NCBI RefSeq assembly: GCF_900119915.1
Contig: NZ_LT635455.1
Span: 1,674,001-1,738,000, forward strand
Length of the DNA stretch: 64,000 bases
Origin: Olsenella timonensis
GTDB lineage: Bacteria; Actinomycetota; Coriobacteriia; Coriobacteriales; Atopobiaceae
Direction of reading: 5' to 3'
How positions within the stretch are numbered: the stretch's first letter is position 1; each line of letters opens with the position of its first letter. Positions 17,685 through 26,827 of the stretch are shown one piece after another. The position numbers and the translations under genes are program-made. The notes below the pieces were generated by a model that was not told where the DNA came from, searched no databases, and saw nothing but the letters and a program-made list of their open reading frames with translations.

Positions 17685-19790
17685 ATGCAGGACCAGGACC
17701 CGATCTTTGAAGCCGAGCAGGCGCACCTCACCGAGCTCTACGCCAAGCTGCTCGAGATGCGCGACGACATCTCGGCAGACCTGGAGAGCAACCATCGGGG
17801 CGCCAAGCAGGACCTCATCGACATGAGCGAGGAGGTGCGCCTGGACTTTGGCGGCGCGGACGAGACCATCGAGACGCTCGCCGCCATCGAGACGCTGAAC
17901 TCCGTCATCGACGCCTACAACCAGTACCACGACTTCAACGTGGACAAGCTCCGCCGCGTCATGCTGCTGCTGATGCAGCCGTACTTCGCGAAGGTCACGC
18001 TCGAGATGCGTCCCGGGCGCCCGCCGCGCGACGTCTACATCGGCGCCGCCGGCATGACCGACGAGCACAGCCGCCCGCTCGTGGTGGACTGGCGCTCCCC
18101 CGTGGCGGAGACCTACTACAACCAGGAGATGGGCCGGACCTCCTACCAGGTGGACGGAAAGACGCGCACGGTCAACCTCACGCTGCGCCGGCAGTTCGAC
18201 GTCGTGCGCGACGAGCTGCGCTCCTACTTCGACACCACGGTGGCGATCCAGGACTCGCTGCTGCTCTCCGCCCTCAAGCGGCGCCACACCGAGAAGCTGC
18301 AGGCCATCACCGCCACGATCCAGCGCGAGCAGAACGAGGTCGTGCGTCATGAGGACGTCCCCGTGCTGCTGGTGAACGGCATCGCCGGCTCGGGCAAGAC
18401 GTCCGTGCTGCTGCAGCGAATCGCGTTCCTCCTCTACCAGGAGCGCAAGACCCTCGACCCGAGCCAGGTCTGGCTCTTCTCGCCAAACGACGTCTTCGAG
18501 AGCTACATCGACACGGTCCTCCCCTCCATGGGCGAGTCCAACCCGCAGACCGTGACCTGGCGCGACTTCGTCGCGTCCCAGGGCGCCGGCGAGCGCGACC
18601 CGGGGCTTGCCACCACGCCCGAGACGCTGCGGCGCATGGACGCCGCGGCGCGCTCCCTCTCGCTCGAGGAGGACGACCTGCGCGAGATACGCCTCGACGG
18701 CGAGACGTTGCTCAAGGCGAGCCAGGTGCGCTCCGCCGTGGAGAAGTTCGCGGAGTTTGACGTGGGCCCGCGCTTCACCGCCCTCGTCAAGGAGGAGCTG
18801 CACGACAGGCTGAACCGCCGCCTGGGCCAGATGGCGCGCAACGAGGAGCTCCAGGAGGAGATGCTCGGGCTGGACGTGGAGCGCCAGTACGAGATCTTCG
18901 GGGAGACGCTCTCCCCCGACGACGAGGACGAGACGCTCGCCTACGCGCGACGCTACGTCGAGCACCGCTACGAGGGGGCGCACGAGGAGATCGAGCGCCT
19001 GGCGTGGCTGCGGCTCGACCGCATCGGCATGCGCCTGCTGGGCCAGAGCGCGCTCTCCGCGACCGAGTGGCTCTACCTGCGGCTCATCTTCACGGGCATC
19101 GGGAGCCGCGACGCGCGCTTCGTCATGGTCGACGAGGTCCAGGACTACACCGAGGCGCAGCTCATCGTGCTCGCCCGGTTCTTCTCCCGCGCGCACTTCC
19201 TGCTCCTGGGCGACGAGCACCAGGCGATCTTCGAGGGGACGGCGACCTTCGACCGGATCAGGTCCGTCTTTGCCGCCTCGCACGGCAGCGTGGACGAGTG
19301 CCGCCTGCTTACGAGCTACCGCTCCTCGCCGGAGATCACCGAGCTCTTCTGCGGCCTCCTGGAGCCGGACGAGCGCCGGCGCCTCACCTCGGTGCAGCGC
19401 GCCGGGGTGGCGCCCGTCATCCGCTCCTTCGACGAGAAGGACGCGTACCTCGCGGCCCTGCGCGCCGCCGTGGCGGAGCCCGGCGAGGGCCTCACGGCCG
19501 TCGTGGCCGAGAGCGACGCGCGCGTGAGCTGGCTCGCCAGGCAGCTCGGCGACGCGGCGACGGTGATTCGCGGAGGGGCGTCGCTGCCCGCGGAGGGCGT
19601 CGTGCTGCTGCCGCTGCGCGTGGCCAAGGGGCTGGAGTTCGACCACGTGATCGTGCCGGACGCCCAGGCCGAGGTCTACCCGGACACGCCGCTCGCCCGC
19701 CGGCGCCTCTACACCGCACTCTCGCGCGCCATGCACCGCGTCACCGTGCTCGCGCAGGGGCCGCTCACGCCGATGCTGGCCACACGATAG
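17685..19790 (+). CDS. helD: HelD-like superfamily 1 helicase / RNA polymerase recycling factor
   Basis: 701 aa. An N-terminal charged helical arm (residues 1-70, probable coiled coil) is followed by UvrD/Rep-type ATPase halves with Walker A GIAGSGKTS near residue 233, Walker B VDEVQDYT near 482, LLGDEHQAIFEG, and LPLRVAKGLEFDHVIV near the end. This layout is that of HelD (helicase IV-like), which removes stalled RNA polymerase from DNA using ATP. The paired insertion between the ATPase motifs is present. Start ATG 17685 follows GAAGGAG. RecD/UvrD helicases are the alternative, but the N-terminal arm and WRSPVAETYY favour HelD. Confidence 0.88.
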   Translation: MQDQDPIFEAEQAHLTELYAKLLEMRDDISADLESNHRGAKQDLIDMSEEVRLDFGGADETIETLAAIETLNSVIDAYNQYHDFNVDKLRRVMLLLMQPYFAKVTLEMRPGRPPRDVYIGAAGMTDEHSRPLVVDWRSPVAETYYNQEMGRTSYQVDGKTRTVNLTLRRQFDVVRDELRSYFDTTVAIQDSLLLSALKRRHTEKLQAITATIQREQNEVVRHEDVPVLLVNGIAGSGKTSVLLQRIAFLLYQERKTLDPSQVWLFSPNDVFESYIDTVLPSMGESNPQTVTWRDFVASQGAGERDPGLATTPETLRRMDAAARSLSLEEDDLREIRLDGETLLKASQVRSAVEKFAEFDVGPRFTALVKEELHDRLNRRLGQMARNEELQEEMLGLDVERQYEIFGETLSPDDEDETLAYARRYVEHRYEGAHEEIERLAWLRLDRIGMRLLGQSALSATEWLYLRLIFTGIGSRDARFVMVDEVQDYTEAQLIVLARFFSRAHFLLLGDEHQAIFEGTATFDRIRSVFAASHGSVDECRLLTSYRSSPEITELFCGLLEPDERRRLTSVQRAGVAPVIRSFDEKDAYLAALRAAVAEPGEGLTAVVAESDARVSWLARQLGDAATVIRGGASLPAEGVVLLPLRVAKGLEFDHVIVPDAQAEVYPDTPLARRRLYTALSRAMHRVTVLAQGPLTPMLATR

Positions 19791-19813
19791 CGGGAGCGGC
19801 TGACGCCGTCCTC

Positions 19814-20611
19814 CTAGATGAGCCCAAAGTGCTCGAGCGCGGTGGCAACGCCGTCGTCGCGGACGTCGTCGGTCACGTAGTCCGCGTGCGCCTTGACGAC
19901 GTCACGGGCGTTGCCCATGACCACGGCGGTATCGGCGATGCCCAGAATCTCGAGGTCATTCTCCGAGTCGCCAAAGGCGTAGACGCGCGCGGGCGAGAAG
20001 GGCAGCGCGTCGAGGAGCGCACGGCCGCCCACGCCCTTGCTCGTCCCGGGGATGGTGAGCTCGTGGTTGCCGTCGGCGACGTTGAGATAGGTGTAGGTGC
20101 TCATGAGGTAGTCGCTGCCCAGGCAGACGTCGAGGCTCTCGTCGGTGAAGTTGACCTTGCCGAAGACCATCGGCGCGCCGGTGCGCACGTACTCCTCCAG
20201 CGAGGGGATATCCTCATAGCCGGGGAGGTGGTCCAGGCCGACGCGCAGCGCGGCGGTGCCGTAGGTTCCCTCGAATGCTGCCTCCATGCCGATCCGACGC
20301 ATCTCGTCGATCGTGGCGGTGAGCGTCCCGGGCGCGATCGCGCGGTCGTAGATCACCTCGTCGTCGTAGATGACGTGCGTGCCGTCCAGCGTCACGTATC
20401 CGGAGAAGGGGAGGTGCGCGAGGTCGGACAGATTGACGACGCTGCGTCCCGAGCACACCACCGCAACGTTGCCCGCACCCACAAAGGCACGGATCGCTGC
20501 CTCCACGCGCGGCGTGGGGTTGACATGCAGTCCCACGTTGAAGTCGCGACACGTGAGCGTGCCGTCCACGTCAAAGAACGCGACGACGGGACCCTGGCTC
20601 TTCTCGGCCAC
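19814..20611 (-). CDS. HAD-superfamily hydrolase (Cof-type phosphatase)
   Basis: 265 aa, cytoplasmic. HAD motif I is FFDVDGTLT near residue 13, motif II VCSGRS, and motif [11 protein letters not shown]; a large C2-type cap lies between. This is the Cof/IIB subfamily, which dephosphorylates sugar phosphates, nucleotides or flavin mononucleotide. The substrate cannot be assigned. The start is GTG at 20611 (next to an in-frame TTG), with GGGAGGAGG just upstream. It converges with helD and is divergent from the DUF711 gene. Confidence 0.88.
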   Translation of the reverse strand: MAEKSQGPVVAFFDVDGTLTCRDFNVGLHVNPTPRVEAAIRAFVGAGNVAVVCSGRSVVNLSDLAHLPFSGYVTLDGTHVIYDDEVIYDRAIAPGTLTATIDEMRRIGMEAAFEGTYGTAALRVGLDHLPGYEDIPSLEEYVRTGAPMVFGKVNFTDESLDVCLGSDYLMSTYTYLNVADGNHELTIPGTSKGVGGRALLDALPFSPARVYAFGDSENDLEILGIADTAVVMGNARDVVKAHADYVTDDVRDDGVATALEHFGLI

Positions 20612-20703
20612 CAAGCCTCCTCCCTCGGGGGTTTCCGAGTGAGAGCATACCGCATCGCGGCCCCGCGCCCGGCCCTTCTCGCCGTCCTCCCGTACCACCA
20701 AAC

Positions 20704-20808
20704 GGGTTTGGGTTCGCGACGTTCCGCCTGAAATCACATAGTCGCAGCTTAGGGGCTTGTGGCCACCTTCGATACCCACCGGCACCCCTCGAAAGCGAAC
20801 CCAAACCC
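20704..20808. repeat. 14-bp inverted repeat spanning the HAD/DUF711 divergent region
   Basis: GGGTTTGGGTTCGC (20704-20717) is perfectly complemented by GCGAACCCAAACCC (20795-20808), with 77 nt between. The right arm lies where a -35 element should be for the TATAAT at 20820. The arrangement resembles a pair of distant operator half-sites or the ends of a small element; the inner motifs of the 125-bp family are absent. Confidence 0.65.
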
Positions 20809-20819
20809 TCGGGAGCCCG

Positions 20820-20825
20820 TATAAT
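20820..20825 (+). promoter_or_regulatory. Consensus -10 box upstream of the DUF711 gene
   Basis: A perfect TATAAT at 20820-20825 lies 37 bp before the GTG at 20863. No good -35 is seen at 16-18 bp; that position is occupied by the right arm of the 20704-20808 inverted repeat, so an activator or repressor may bind there. Confidence 0.5.
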
Positions 20826-20862
20826 GGTGCCGCAATCAACGCATCACGACGAAAGGCCCGCC

Positions 20863-22227
20863 GTGGACATCACCCCGCAGGAAGTCGCCGAGACCCTCTC
20901 GATGGTCTCGGAGCAGAACCTCGACCTTCGCACCATCACGATGGGCATCTCGCTCGCCGGCTGCGCCGACGAGGACATGGGCCGCATGTGCGACAAGGTC
21001 TACGACCGCATCACGCGCACGGCCGAGCGCCTCGTGGGGACGGCCGAGGACCTGGAGGCCGAGTACGGCATCCCCATCGCCAACAAGCGCGTCTCGGTGA
21101 CGCCGATCGCGCAGGTCGCCGCCGGCTGCGCCGACGAGGACCTCTCCCCGCTCGCGCACGCGATGGACCGCGCCGCCGAGTCCCTGGGCATCGACTTCAT
21201 GGGCGGCTTCTCGGCGCTCGTGCAGAAGGGCATGGGCGCCACGGACCGCCGCCTCATTGCGAGCATCCCCGAGGCCCTGGCAACCACCGAGCGCGTCTGC
21301 TCCTCGCTCAACATCGCGTCCACGCGCGCGGGCATCAACATGGACGCCGTGCTGCTCTCCGCCGAGACGATCCTCGAGTGCGCGCGCCGTACGCAGGACA
21401 TCGACTGCTACGGTGCCGCCAAGTTCGTCGTCTTTGCCAACATGGTGGAGGACTCGCCGTTCATGGCGGGCGCGGTCCACGGCTCCGGCGAGGCGGACGC
21501 CGTGATCAACGTGGGCGTCTCCGGGCCCGGCGTCATGGCCGCCGCGCTCGAGGAGCTGCCCGAGTCAGCGAGCCTCATGGACGTCGCCGAGAAGATCAAG
21601 CAGACCGCGTTCAAGATCACGCGCGCCGGCGAGCTCATGAGCCGCGAGGCGAGCCGCCGGCTCGGCGTGGAGAAGGGCATCGTGGACCTGTCGCTCGCCC
21701 CGACGCCGGCCGCGGGCGACTCCGTGGCGCGCATCCTGGAGATCATCGGCGTGGGCGAGTGCGGCGGCCCCGGGACCACCTGCGCGCTGGCGCTCCTGAA
21801 CGACGCCGTCAAGAAGGGCGGCGTCATGGCGTCGTCGAGCGTGGGCGGGCTCTCCGGCGCGTTCATCCCCGTCTCCGAGGACGCCGGCATGATCCGCGCG
21901 GCCGTGGACGGCGCGCTCTCCATCGAGAAGCTCGAGGCCATGACCTGCGTGTGCTCGGTGGGCCTCGACATGATCGCGGTGCCCGGCGACACCCCCGTGG
22001 AAACCATCGCCGGCATCATCGCGGACGAGATGGCAATCGGCGTGATCAACACCAAGACCACGGCCGTGCGCCTCATCCCGGCGATCGGCCACGCGGAGGG
22101 CGACATGCTGGAGTTTGGCGGCCTGTTCGGCTCGGCGCCGGTCATGCCGGTCAACCGCTTCGCCGGGTCGGTGCTCGCGCATCGCGGCGGCCGCTTCCCG
22201 GCGCCGCTCAACTCGCTGAAGAACTAG
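20863..22227 (+). CDS. DUF711/UPF0210 (PFL) family protein
   Basis: 454 aa, cytoplasmic, function unknown. The opening [20 protein letters not shown] followed by [15 protein letters not shown] matches the family, as do [11 protein letters not shown] and [12 protein letters not shown] further on. Family members share a fold related to pyruvate-formate-lyase-like or ferredoxin-type barrels but have no established activity. The GTG at 20863 was chosen because the family N-terminus begins there and AAAGG lies 6 nt upstream; the upstream ATG at 20824 overlaps the -10 box and so would not be transcribed. Confidence 0.85.
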   Translation: MDITPQEVAETLSMVSEQNLDLRTITMGISLAGCADEDMGRMCDKVYDRITRTAERLVGTAEDLEAEYGIPIANKRVSVTPIAQVAAGCADEDLSPLAHAMDRAAESLGIDFMGGFSALVQKGMGATDRRLIASIPEALATTERVCSSLNIASTRAGINMDAVLLSAETILECARRTQDIDCYGAAKFVVFANMVEDSPFMAGAVHGSGEADAVINVGVSGPGVMAAALEELPESASLMDVAEKIKQTAFKITRAGELMSREASRRLGVEKGIVDLSLAPTPAAGDSVARILEIIGVGECGGPGTTCALALLNDAVKKGGVMASSSVGGLSGAFIPVSEDAGMIRAAVDGALSIEKLEAMTCVCSVGLDMIAVPGDTPVETIAGIIADEMAIGVINTKTTAVRLIPAIGHAEGDMLEFGGLFGSAPVMPVNRFAGSVLAHRGGRFPAPLNSLKN

Positions 22228-22304
22228 CGCGAGGGGCCGAGGGGTCGAGGGCCCTTATCGCCCTTCTCGCCCCCTCGCCCTTCTCGCCCTTCTCGCCGCG
22301 CCCG

Positions 22305-22381
22305 ATTAACACGCAGAATCCGGTTTCGTTTCACATGTCAGCAGGATGCGCGAGCGAGCTTCCCGGATTCTGCGTGCTAAT
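22305..22381. repeat. 19-bp inverted repeat between DUF711 gene and murB
   Basis: ATTAACACGCAGAATCCGG (22305-22323) pairs with the complement at 22363-22381 with one mismatch, enclosing a 39-nt loop. It lies between convergent genes. No T-run follows on either strand, so it is not a classical terminator. Directly before it are three near-tandem copies of CCCTTCTCGCC (22262-22297). Confidence 0.7.
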
Positions 22382-22439
22382 CCACGGCGGCCGCGGCGCG
22401 GCGCGGACGCGCTCGAGAAGCGCCGCCGCGCCCGCGGGG

Positions 22440-23363
22440 CTATCCCAGGAAGCGCACCTCGGGCTCCAGGCGAACGCCAAACTGGCGCTCCACCTCATCC
22501 TGGACGTGGCCGATCACCGCGCGGACGTCCGCCGCGGTGGCGCCGCCCGTGTTCACCACGAAGCCCGCATGCTTGCGGGAGACCTCGGCGCCCCCCACGC
22601 GATAGCCCTGCAGGCCCGCGTCCATGACCAGCTTGCCGGCGAAGTGGCCCTCGGGCCGCTTGAACGTGGACCCCGCGCTCGCCATCTCCAGCGGCTGCTT
22701 CTCCTCGCGCTGGCGCGTGAGGTCGTCCATCGTGGCGCGGATCTTCTCGGGGTCGCCCCTGTCAAGGCCAAACGTGGCGGAGAGCACCACCAGCCCCTCG
22801 CTTGCCACGCGGCTGCGGCGATACCCCAGGTCGAGCTCGTCGACGCCCAGGGTCTCCTGCGACCCGTCCGGAAGCAGCACGCGCACGCTCTCCAGCACGT
22901 CTGCCACGCAGCCGCCGTACGCTCCGGCGTTCATGAAGCAGGCGCCGCCCACCGAGCCCGGGATCCCGCAGGCAAACTCCAGGCCGGAGAGCCCCAGCTC
23001 GCAGGCCATCTCAGAGGCCTCGCGCAGGTCGACGCCCGCCTGGCACGTCATCTCGGTGCCGTCAACGGAGACGCCCATGAGGCCCTCGCCCAGCGCCACG
23101 ATCACGCCGCGGTAGCCCTCGTCGGAGACGAGTAGGTCGGAGCCGCGTCCCAGCACAAAGCGCTCCACGCCCGCCTCGTCGCAGGCGAGCAGGACGTCGC
23201 GCACCTCGTCGAAGCTTTCCGGGACGACGTAGAGGTCGGCCGGGCCGCCCACCCTGAACGTGGTGTGCTCGCTCATGGGCTCGTTCGCGAGGACGTTCTC
23301 CTCGCCCACGATGGCGCGCAGCCGCCACGCTAGGGGTTCTCGGGGGCTCTCGCTCTCGGACAT
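22440..23363 (-). CDS. murB: UDP-N-acetylenolpyruvoylglucosamine reductase
   Basis: 307 aa, cytoplasmic FAD enzyme of peptidoglycan precursor synthesis; it reduces UDP-GlcNAc-enolpyruvate to UDP-MurNAc with NADPH. Motifs: HTTFRVGGPADL near residue 33, LGRGSDLLVSDEGYRG, the flavin segment GIPGSVGGACFMNAGAYG and SAGSTFKRPEGHFAGKL with the catalytic serine. Length and lack of the type I insert fit the short type II enzyme. ATG 23363 follows AAAGGAA. It is divergent from the FMN riboswitch operon. Confidence 0.95.
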   Translation of the reverse strand: MSESESPREPLAWRLRAIVGEENVLANEPMSEHTTFRVGGPADLYVVPESFDEVRDVLLACDEAGVERFVLGRGSDLLVSDEGYRGVIVALGEGLMGVSVDGTEMTCQAGVDLREASEMACELGLSGLEFACGIPGSVGGACFMNAGAYGGCVADVLESVRVLLPDGSQETLGVDELDLGYRRSRVASEGLVVLSATFGLDRGDPEKIRATMDDLTRQREEKQPLEMASAGSTFKRPEGHFAGKLVMDAGLQGYRVGGAEVSRKHAGFVVNTGGATAADVRAVIGHVQDEVERQFGVRLEPEVRFLG

Positions 23364-23423
23364 GCTTTCCTTTCGACGCCCGTCAGATCGTCCTAGTATA
23401 GCAGCGCCCGTGCGCGCCCAAAG

Positions 23424-23432
23424 TGCTACACT
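23424..23432 (+). promoter_or_regulatory. Extended -10 promoter upstream of the FMN riboswitch
   Basis: TGCTACACT contains a TG dinucleotide one base before TACACT, the extended -10 pattern. It ends 11 nt before the riboswitch begins. No clear -35 is present, as is common for extended -10 promoters. Confidence 0.5.
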
Positions 23433-23442
23433 GTCGGCGTCA

Positions 23443-23573
23443 GTTTCAGGGCGGGGTGAAAGTCCCCACTGGCGGTGACGGGCGACCATGGGCGGCGCCC
23501 CCAGTCCGCGACCCGCGAAAATGCGGCTGACCCGGTGCGAGTCCGGGACCAACGGTCACAGTCCGGATGGAAG
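23443..23573 (+). promoter_or_regulatory. FMN riboswitch (RFN element)
   Basis: The conserved RFN blocks are present in order: TTCAGGGCGGGGTGAAAGTC with CCCACTGGCGGT, then AGTCCGCGACCCGC, then GGCTGACCCGGTGCGAGTCC, then GGTCACAGTCCGGATGGAAGA. The downstream GGAGG ribosome site of ribU is only a few bases after the last block, so FMN binding probably blocks translation initiation. The element sits directly before a riboflavin transporter operon, which is its usual target. Confidence 0.95.
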
Positions 23574-23587
23574 AAACGGAGGCCGTC

Positions 23588-24169
23588 ATGGCTGCTCCCA
23601 CGCACGCGCACGTCTCGCACGACACCCACTCCACCACCTCGGGCGGCGCCTGGTCCACACGCCGCATCGCCACGACGGCGCTGCTGTGCGCCCTCGCGTT
23701 CGTCCTCACCTTCGTGGAGATCCCGATCTTCCCTCCCGCGCCATGGCTCATGTACGACCCGTCGGGCATCGTCGCCCTCGTCGCCGCGCTCGTCTACGGA
23801 CCGGCAACGGGCACCGTCGTCGCCGTGCTTCCGTGGGTTCTCAAGACGCTCTTCTCGTTCAACGTCTGGGGGCACCTGATGGCGATCCTGGCCGGCGTCG
23901 CGCTGTGCGTGCCGGCGGCGCTCGTCGCACGCCGCGTGGGCGGCACGCGCGGGCTGGTCGCGGGCATGGTCGTGGGCGGCATGGTCTCGCTCGCCGCCTG
24001 CGTCGCCGGCAACATCGTCGTGACGCCGCTCTACACCGCGGTCTCGACGGCCGACGTCATCGCCATGATCGTGCCGATTCTGCTGCCGTTCAACCTGCTC
24101 AAGATCGTCCTCAACTGCGTCGTGACCGCGCTCGTGCAGGGCCCGGTCTCCGCTCTGGTCAGCCGCTAG
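23588..24169 (+). CDS. ribU: Riboflavin ECF transporter substrate-binding protein
   Basis: 193 aa, integral membrane S component. Five to six hydrophobic helices follow a 25-residue hydrophilic start; the first helix contains the A-x3-A-type ATTALLCALAFVLTF used to dock onto EcfT. PPAPWLMYDPSG and FPWV-like segments are typical of RibU. The FMN riboswitch upstream fixes the substrate as riboflavin or a flavin. ATG 23588 has GGAGG 5 nt upstream; an in-frame ATG at 23567 lies inside the riboswitch and is not preferred. Confidence 0.92.
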   Translation: MAAPTHAHVSHDTHSTTSGGAWSTRRIATTALLCALAFVLTFVEIPIFPPAPWLMYDPSGIVALVAALVYGPATGTVVAVLPWVLKTLFSFNVWGHLMAILAGVALCVPAALVARRVGGTRGLVAGMVVGGMVSLAACVAGNIVVTPLYTAVSTADVIAMIVPILLPFNLLKIVLNCVVTALVQGPVSALVSR

Positions 24170-24175
24170 GCGCGG

Positions 24176-25957
24176 GTGGCCGAGAAGCGCGTGGAGCGGG
24201 AGCTCGACACCCTGGTGCGCCTGTCGCACGTGAGCCTCGTCTACGAGGGGGACTCCGGAGCGGGAGGCGTGACCGCGCTCGACGACGTCTCGCTCGAGCT
24301 CGCGCGCGGCGAGCGGCTCTGCGTGCTCGGCGCCAACGGCTCGGGAAAGTCCACGCTGGCCTCCGTGATCTGCGGCCTGCTCGCGCCCGACGACGGCACG
24401 GTCGAGCTCGTGGGCGAGCGCGTGTGCGTGGACGGGCGGAGCGACCTCGAGGCGTACCGGCGCGCGCGGCGCTCGCTCGGGCTGGTCTTCCAGAACCCGG
24501 ACGACCAGATCGTCACGAGCGTCGTGGAGGACGACGTGGCCTTCGGGCCGGAGAACCTCGGCCTCCCGCGCGAGGAGATCGCCGCGCGCGTCGCCCGCGA
24601 GCTGCACCGCGTTGCGATGGAGGGCCACGCGCTGGCGGACCCATCGCGCCTGTCGGGCGGCCAGCGCCAGCGGGTGTGCATCGCCGGGGCGCTTGCCATG
24701 GAGCCCGCGGTGCTCGTCCTGGACGAGCCGGGGTCGCTCCTGGACGTGCGCGGGCGCTCGGCGATCCTGCGCGTGATGGGCCGGCTCGCCAAGGCGGGGA
24801 CCACGCTCGTCCACGTGACGCACTTCATGGAGGAGGCGCTCGGCGCCGACCGCGTTATCGTGCTCGACCACGGGCGCGTGACGCTGGAGGGGACGCCGGA
24901 GGAGGTCTTCTCGCAGGGCGACAGGCTCGCGGGACTGGGGCTCGAGGCGCCGTTCGCCGCGCGCCTCTCCCTGCGGCTGGGGCTTCCGTGGACCTGCGAC
25001 GAGCGGGTCCTTCTCGACGAGATCGCCGCCGGGGCGCCCTCGGCGCCCGCGCCTCGCCGACCCGCGGGCACCGCCGCCCCGGGCGGGGAGACGCTCGCCG
25101 CCGTCGAGCACGTGACGTTCTCGTACGGGCGCGGTGCCGCCGCGCTCGACGACGTGTCCCTCGAGATAGCCTCCGGCACCTCGACGGCGATCGTCGGCCA
25201 GACGGGCTCGGGCAAGTCGACCCTGCTGCGCCTGCTCTGCGGCCTGGAGGCTCCCGACAGGGGCCGCGTCGTCGTGGGCGGCCACGACACCTCGACGCGC
25301 CGTGGCCGCCGCGGCGCGCAGCGGCTCGTCGGATACGTGATGCAGCGCCCCGAGCGGCAGCTCTTCGCCGAGACGGTCGAGAAGGACGTGGCGTTCGGCC
25401 CGCGCAACCTCCGCCTCCCCGCGGACGAGGTCGAGCGGCGCGTGGGGCGCGCCCTGCGGCTCGTGGGCCTCGAGGGCCGCCGCGACGTCTCCCCGTTCAA
25501 GCTCTCGGGGGGGCAGCGCCGCCTCTGCGCACTCGCCGGCGTCCTCGCGATGGAGCCGCGCGTCCTCGTTCTGGACGAGCCGACCGCCGGGCTGGACCCG
25601 CGCGGCCGCGCGATGCTGCGCCGCGTGCTCGGGCGCCTGCGCGAGGCCGGCGTCATGCTCGTCCAGGTCACGCACAGCATGGAGGACGCCGCGCGCGCCG
25701 ACCGCGTGGTCGTCCTCGACGAGTCGCGCCTCGTCGCAGACGGCACTCCCGCAGAGGTCTTCTCGGCGGAGGGCGAGCAGCGCCTCGTCGAGGGCGGCCT
25801 CGGCATCCCGCGGGCCCTGCGCGTGGCGCGCGAGCTGGAGCGTCGCGGCTGGCCCCCGCTCGGCGACCCCCTCACCACCGACGAGCTCGTCGCCGCGCTC
25901 CAAAATGGGTCAAAAGGGGACTGTCCCCTTTTGACCGACCGAGGGGGCGACCGCTGA
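24176..25957 (+). CDS. ecfA: ECF transporter double ATPase (EcfA1-EcfA2 fusion)
   Basis: 593 aa carrying two complete ABC ATPase domains in one chain. Domain 1 (about 14-250) has GANGSGKST, LSGGQRQR and VLVLDEPGSLLD. Domain 2 (about 300-540) has GQTGSGKST, LSGGQRRL and VLVLDEPTAGLD. It powers riboflavin uptake with RibU and EcfT; the usual separate EcfA and EcfA' subunits are fused, as in YkoD-type proteins. The start is GTG 24176, 6 nt after ribU. The last ~16 residues include GSKGDCPLLT, encoded by a REP palindrome, so the C-terminus has been extended by a repeat insertion. Confidence 0.92.
   Translation: MAEKRVERELDTLVRLSHVSLVYEGDSGAGGVTALDDVSLELARGERLCVLGANGSGKSTLASVICGLLAPDDGTVELVGERVCVDGRSDLEAYRRARRSLGLVFQNPDDQIVTSVVEDDVAFGPENLGLPREEIAARVARELHRVAMEGHALADPSRLSGGQRQRVCIAGALAMEPAVLVLDEPGSLLDVRGRSAILRVMGRLAKAGTTLVHVTHFMEEALGADRVIVLDHGRVTLEGTPEEVFSQGDRLAGLGLEAPFAARLSLRLGLPWTCDERVLLDEIAAGAPSAPAPRRPAGTAAPGGETLAAVEHVTFSYGRGAAALDDVSLEIASGTSTAIVGQTGSGKSTLLRLLCGLEAPDRGRVVVGGHDTSTRRGRRGAQRLVGYVMQRPERQLFAETVEKDVAFGPRNLRLPADEVERRVGRALRLVGLEGRRDVSPFKLSGGQRRLCALAGVLAMEPRVLVLDEPTAGLDPRGRAMLRRVLGRLREAGVMLVQVTHSMEDAARADRVVVLDESRLVADGTPAEVFSAEGEQRLVEGGLGIPRALRVARELERRGWPPLGDPLTTDELVAALQNGSKGDCPLLTDRGGDR
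25908..25936. repeat. REP palindrome inside the 3' end of ecfA
   Basis: A 29-bp perfect odd palindrome: GGTCAAAAGGGGAC, a central T, and its complement. It is read in frame as part of the ECF ATPase tail (GSKGDCPLLT). It belongs to the same family as the palindromes at 52229, 53663, 55647, 56534 and 59705. Confidence 0.9.
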
Positions 25958-26751
25958 TGGCGCTCAGGATCGACATAGGCCAGTACTACGCCGCCGACTC
26001 CCCCGTCCATCGGATGGATGCCCGCGTCAAGCTCGTCTGCGCGCTCGCGGCGCTCGTCGCCGTGTTCTGCGCGTCGAACGCCCCCCAGCTCGCCGCGGGC
26101 GCCGCGTTCGTCCTCGCCGTGCTCGCCGTCGCGCGCGTCCCCGGCGGCCGCGTCCTCGCCTCCGTCCGGCCGCTCGTGGCGTTTCTCGCCGTGCTCTCGC
26201 TCTTCAACCTGGTCTTCGTCCAGACGGGCGAGACGCTTCTCTCCCTCGGGCCGCTGCGTCTCACGGCCGGGGGCGCCTGGGCGGCGGTGCTCTACACGAC
26301 CCGCTTTGCCATCGCGCTCGTGCTCGGCTCGCTCGTCCTGGTCACCACGACGCCCACCCAGCTCGCCGACGCGCTCGACGCGATGCTCTCCCCGCTCTCC
26401 CGCGTCGGCCTGCCCGGCCACGAGATCGCCATGGTCTTCTCGCTCATGCTGCGCTTCGTGCCCACCCTCGCGGACGAGGCCTCGGCGATCATGGACGCCC
26501 AGGCCCTGCGCGGCGGCGCCTTCGACGAGGGCGGGCCCGTTCGACGCGTGCGCTCCATCGTGCCCGTGGTGGTCGCGCTGCTCGCCAGCGGGCTGCGCCA
26601 CGCCGACGGCCTCGCCCGCGCCCTCGACGCCCGCTGCTACGAGGGCGGCGCCGGCCGAACCCACTACCACGAGCAGCGGCTCGAGCGCCGCGACGCCGCC
26701 GCGGCAGTGCTGTGCGCCGCCTTCGTCGCCGCCGTCGCGCTTCTCGGCTAG
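25957..26751 (+). CDS. ecfT: ECF transporter transmembrane protein EcfT
   Basis: 264 aa, membrane scaffold linking the ATPases to RibU. It begins ALRIDIGQYYAADSPVHRMD, the usual EcfT start (DPRVKL-like motif DARVKLVC), has about five hydrophobic segments and two coupling-helix motifs of the A-R-G type (LRGGAFDEG and ARALDARCYEG). The ATG overlaps the TGA of the ATPase gene (TGATG), so the two are translationally coupled. Completes a self-contained riboflavin ECF transporter under the FMN riboswitch. Confidence 0.93.
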   Translation: MALRIDIGQYYAADSPVHRMDARVKLVCALAALVAVFCASNAPQLAAGAAFVLAVLAVARVPGGRVLASVRPLVAFLAVLSLFNLVFVQTGETLLSLGPLRLTAGGAWAAVLYTTRFAIALVLGSLVLVTTTPTQLADALDAMLSPLSRVGLPGHEIAMVFSLMLRFVPTLADEASAIMDAQALRGGAFDEGGPVRRVRSIVPVVVALLASGLRHADGLARALDARCYEGGAGRTHYHEQRLERRDAAAAVLCAAFVAAVALLG

Positions 26752-26827
26752 CCGCCCGCCGTGACGTCGTTTGCCGTAGAATAGAGGATGCTATGGTCAC
26801 GCCCCGATACACCGGAGGTAGCAGCGC

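Noticed and set aside
20704-20808. Additional member of the 125-bp family
   Set aside because: The AAGTA, GCAGGTA and TACTT motifs are absent at the required distances and the length is 105 bp.
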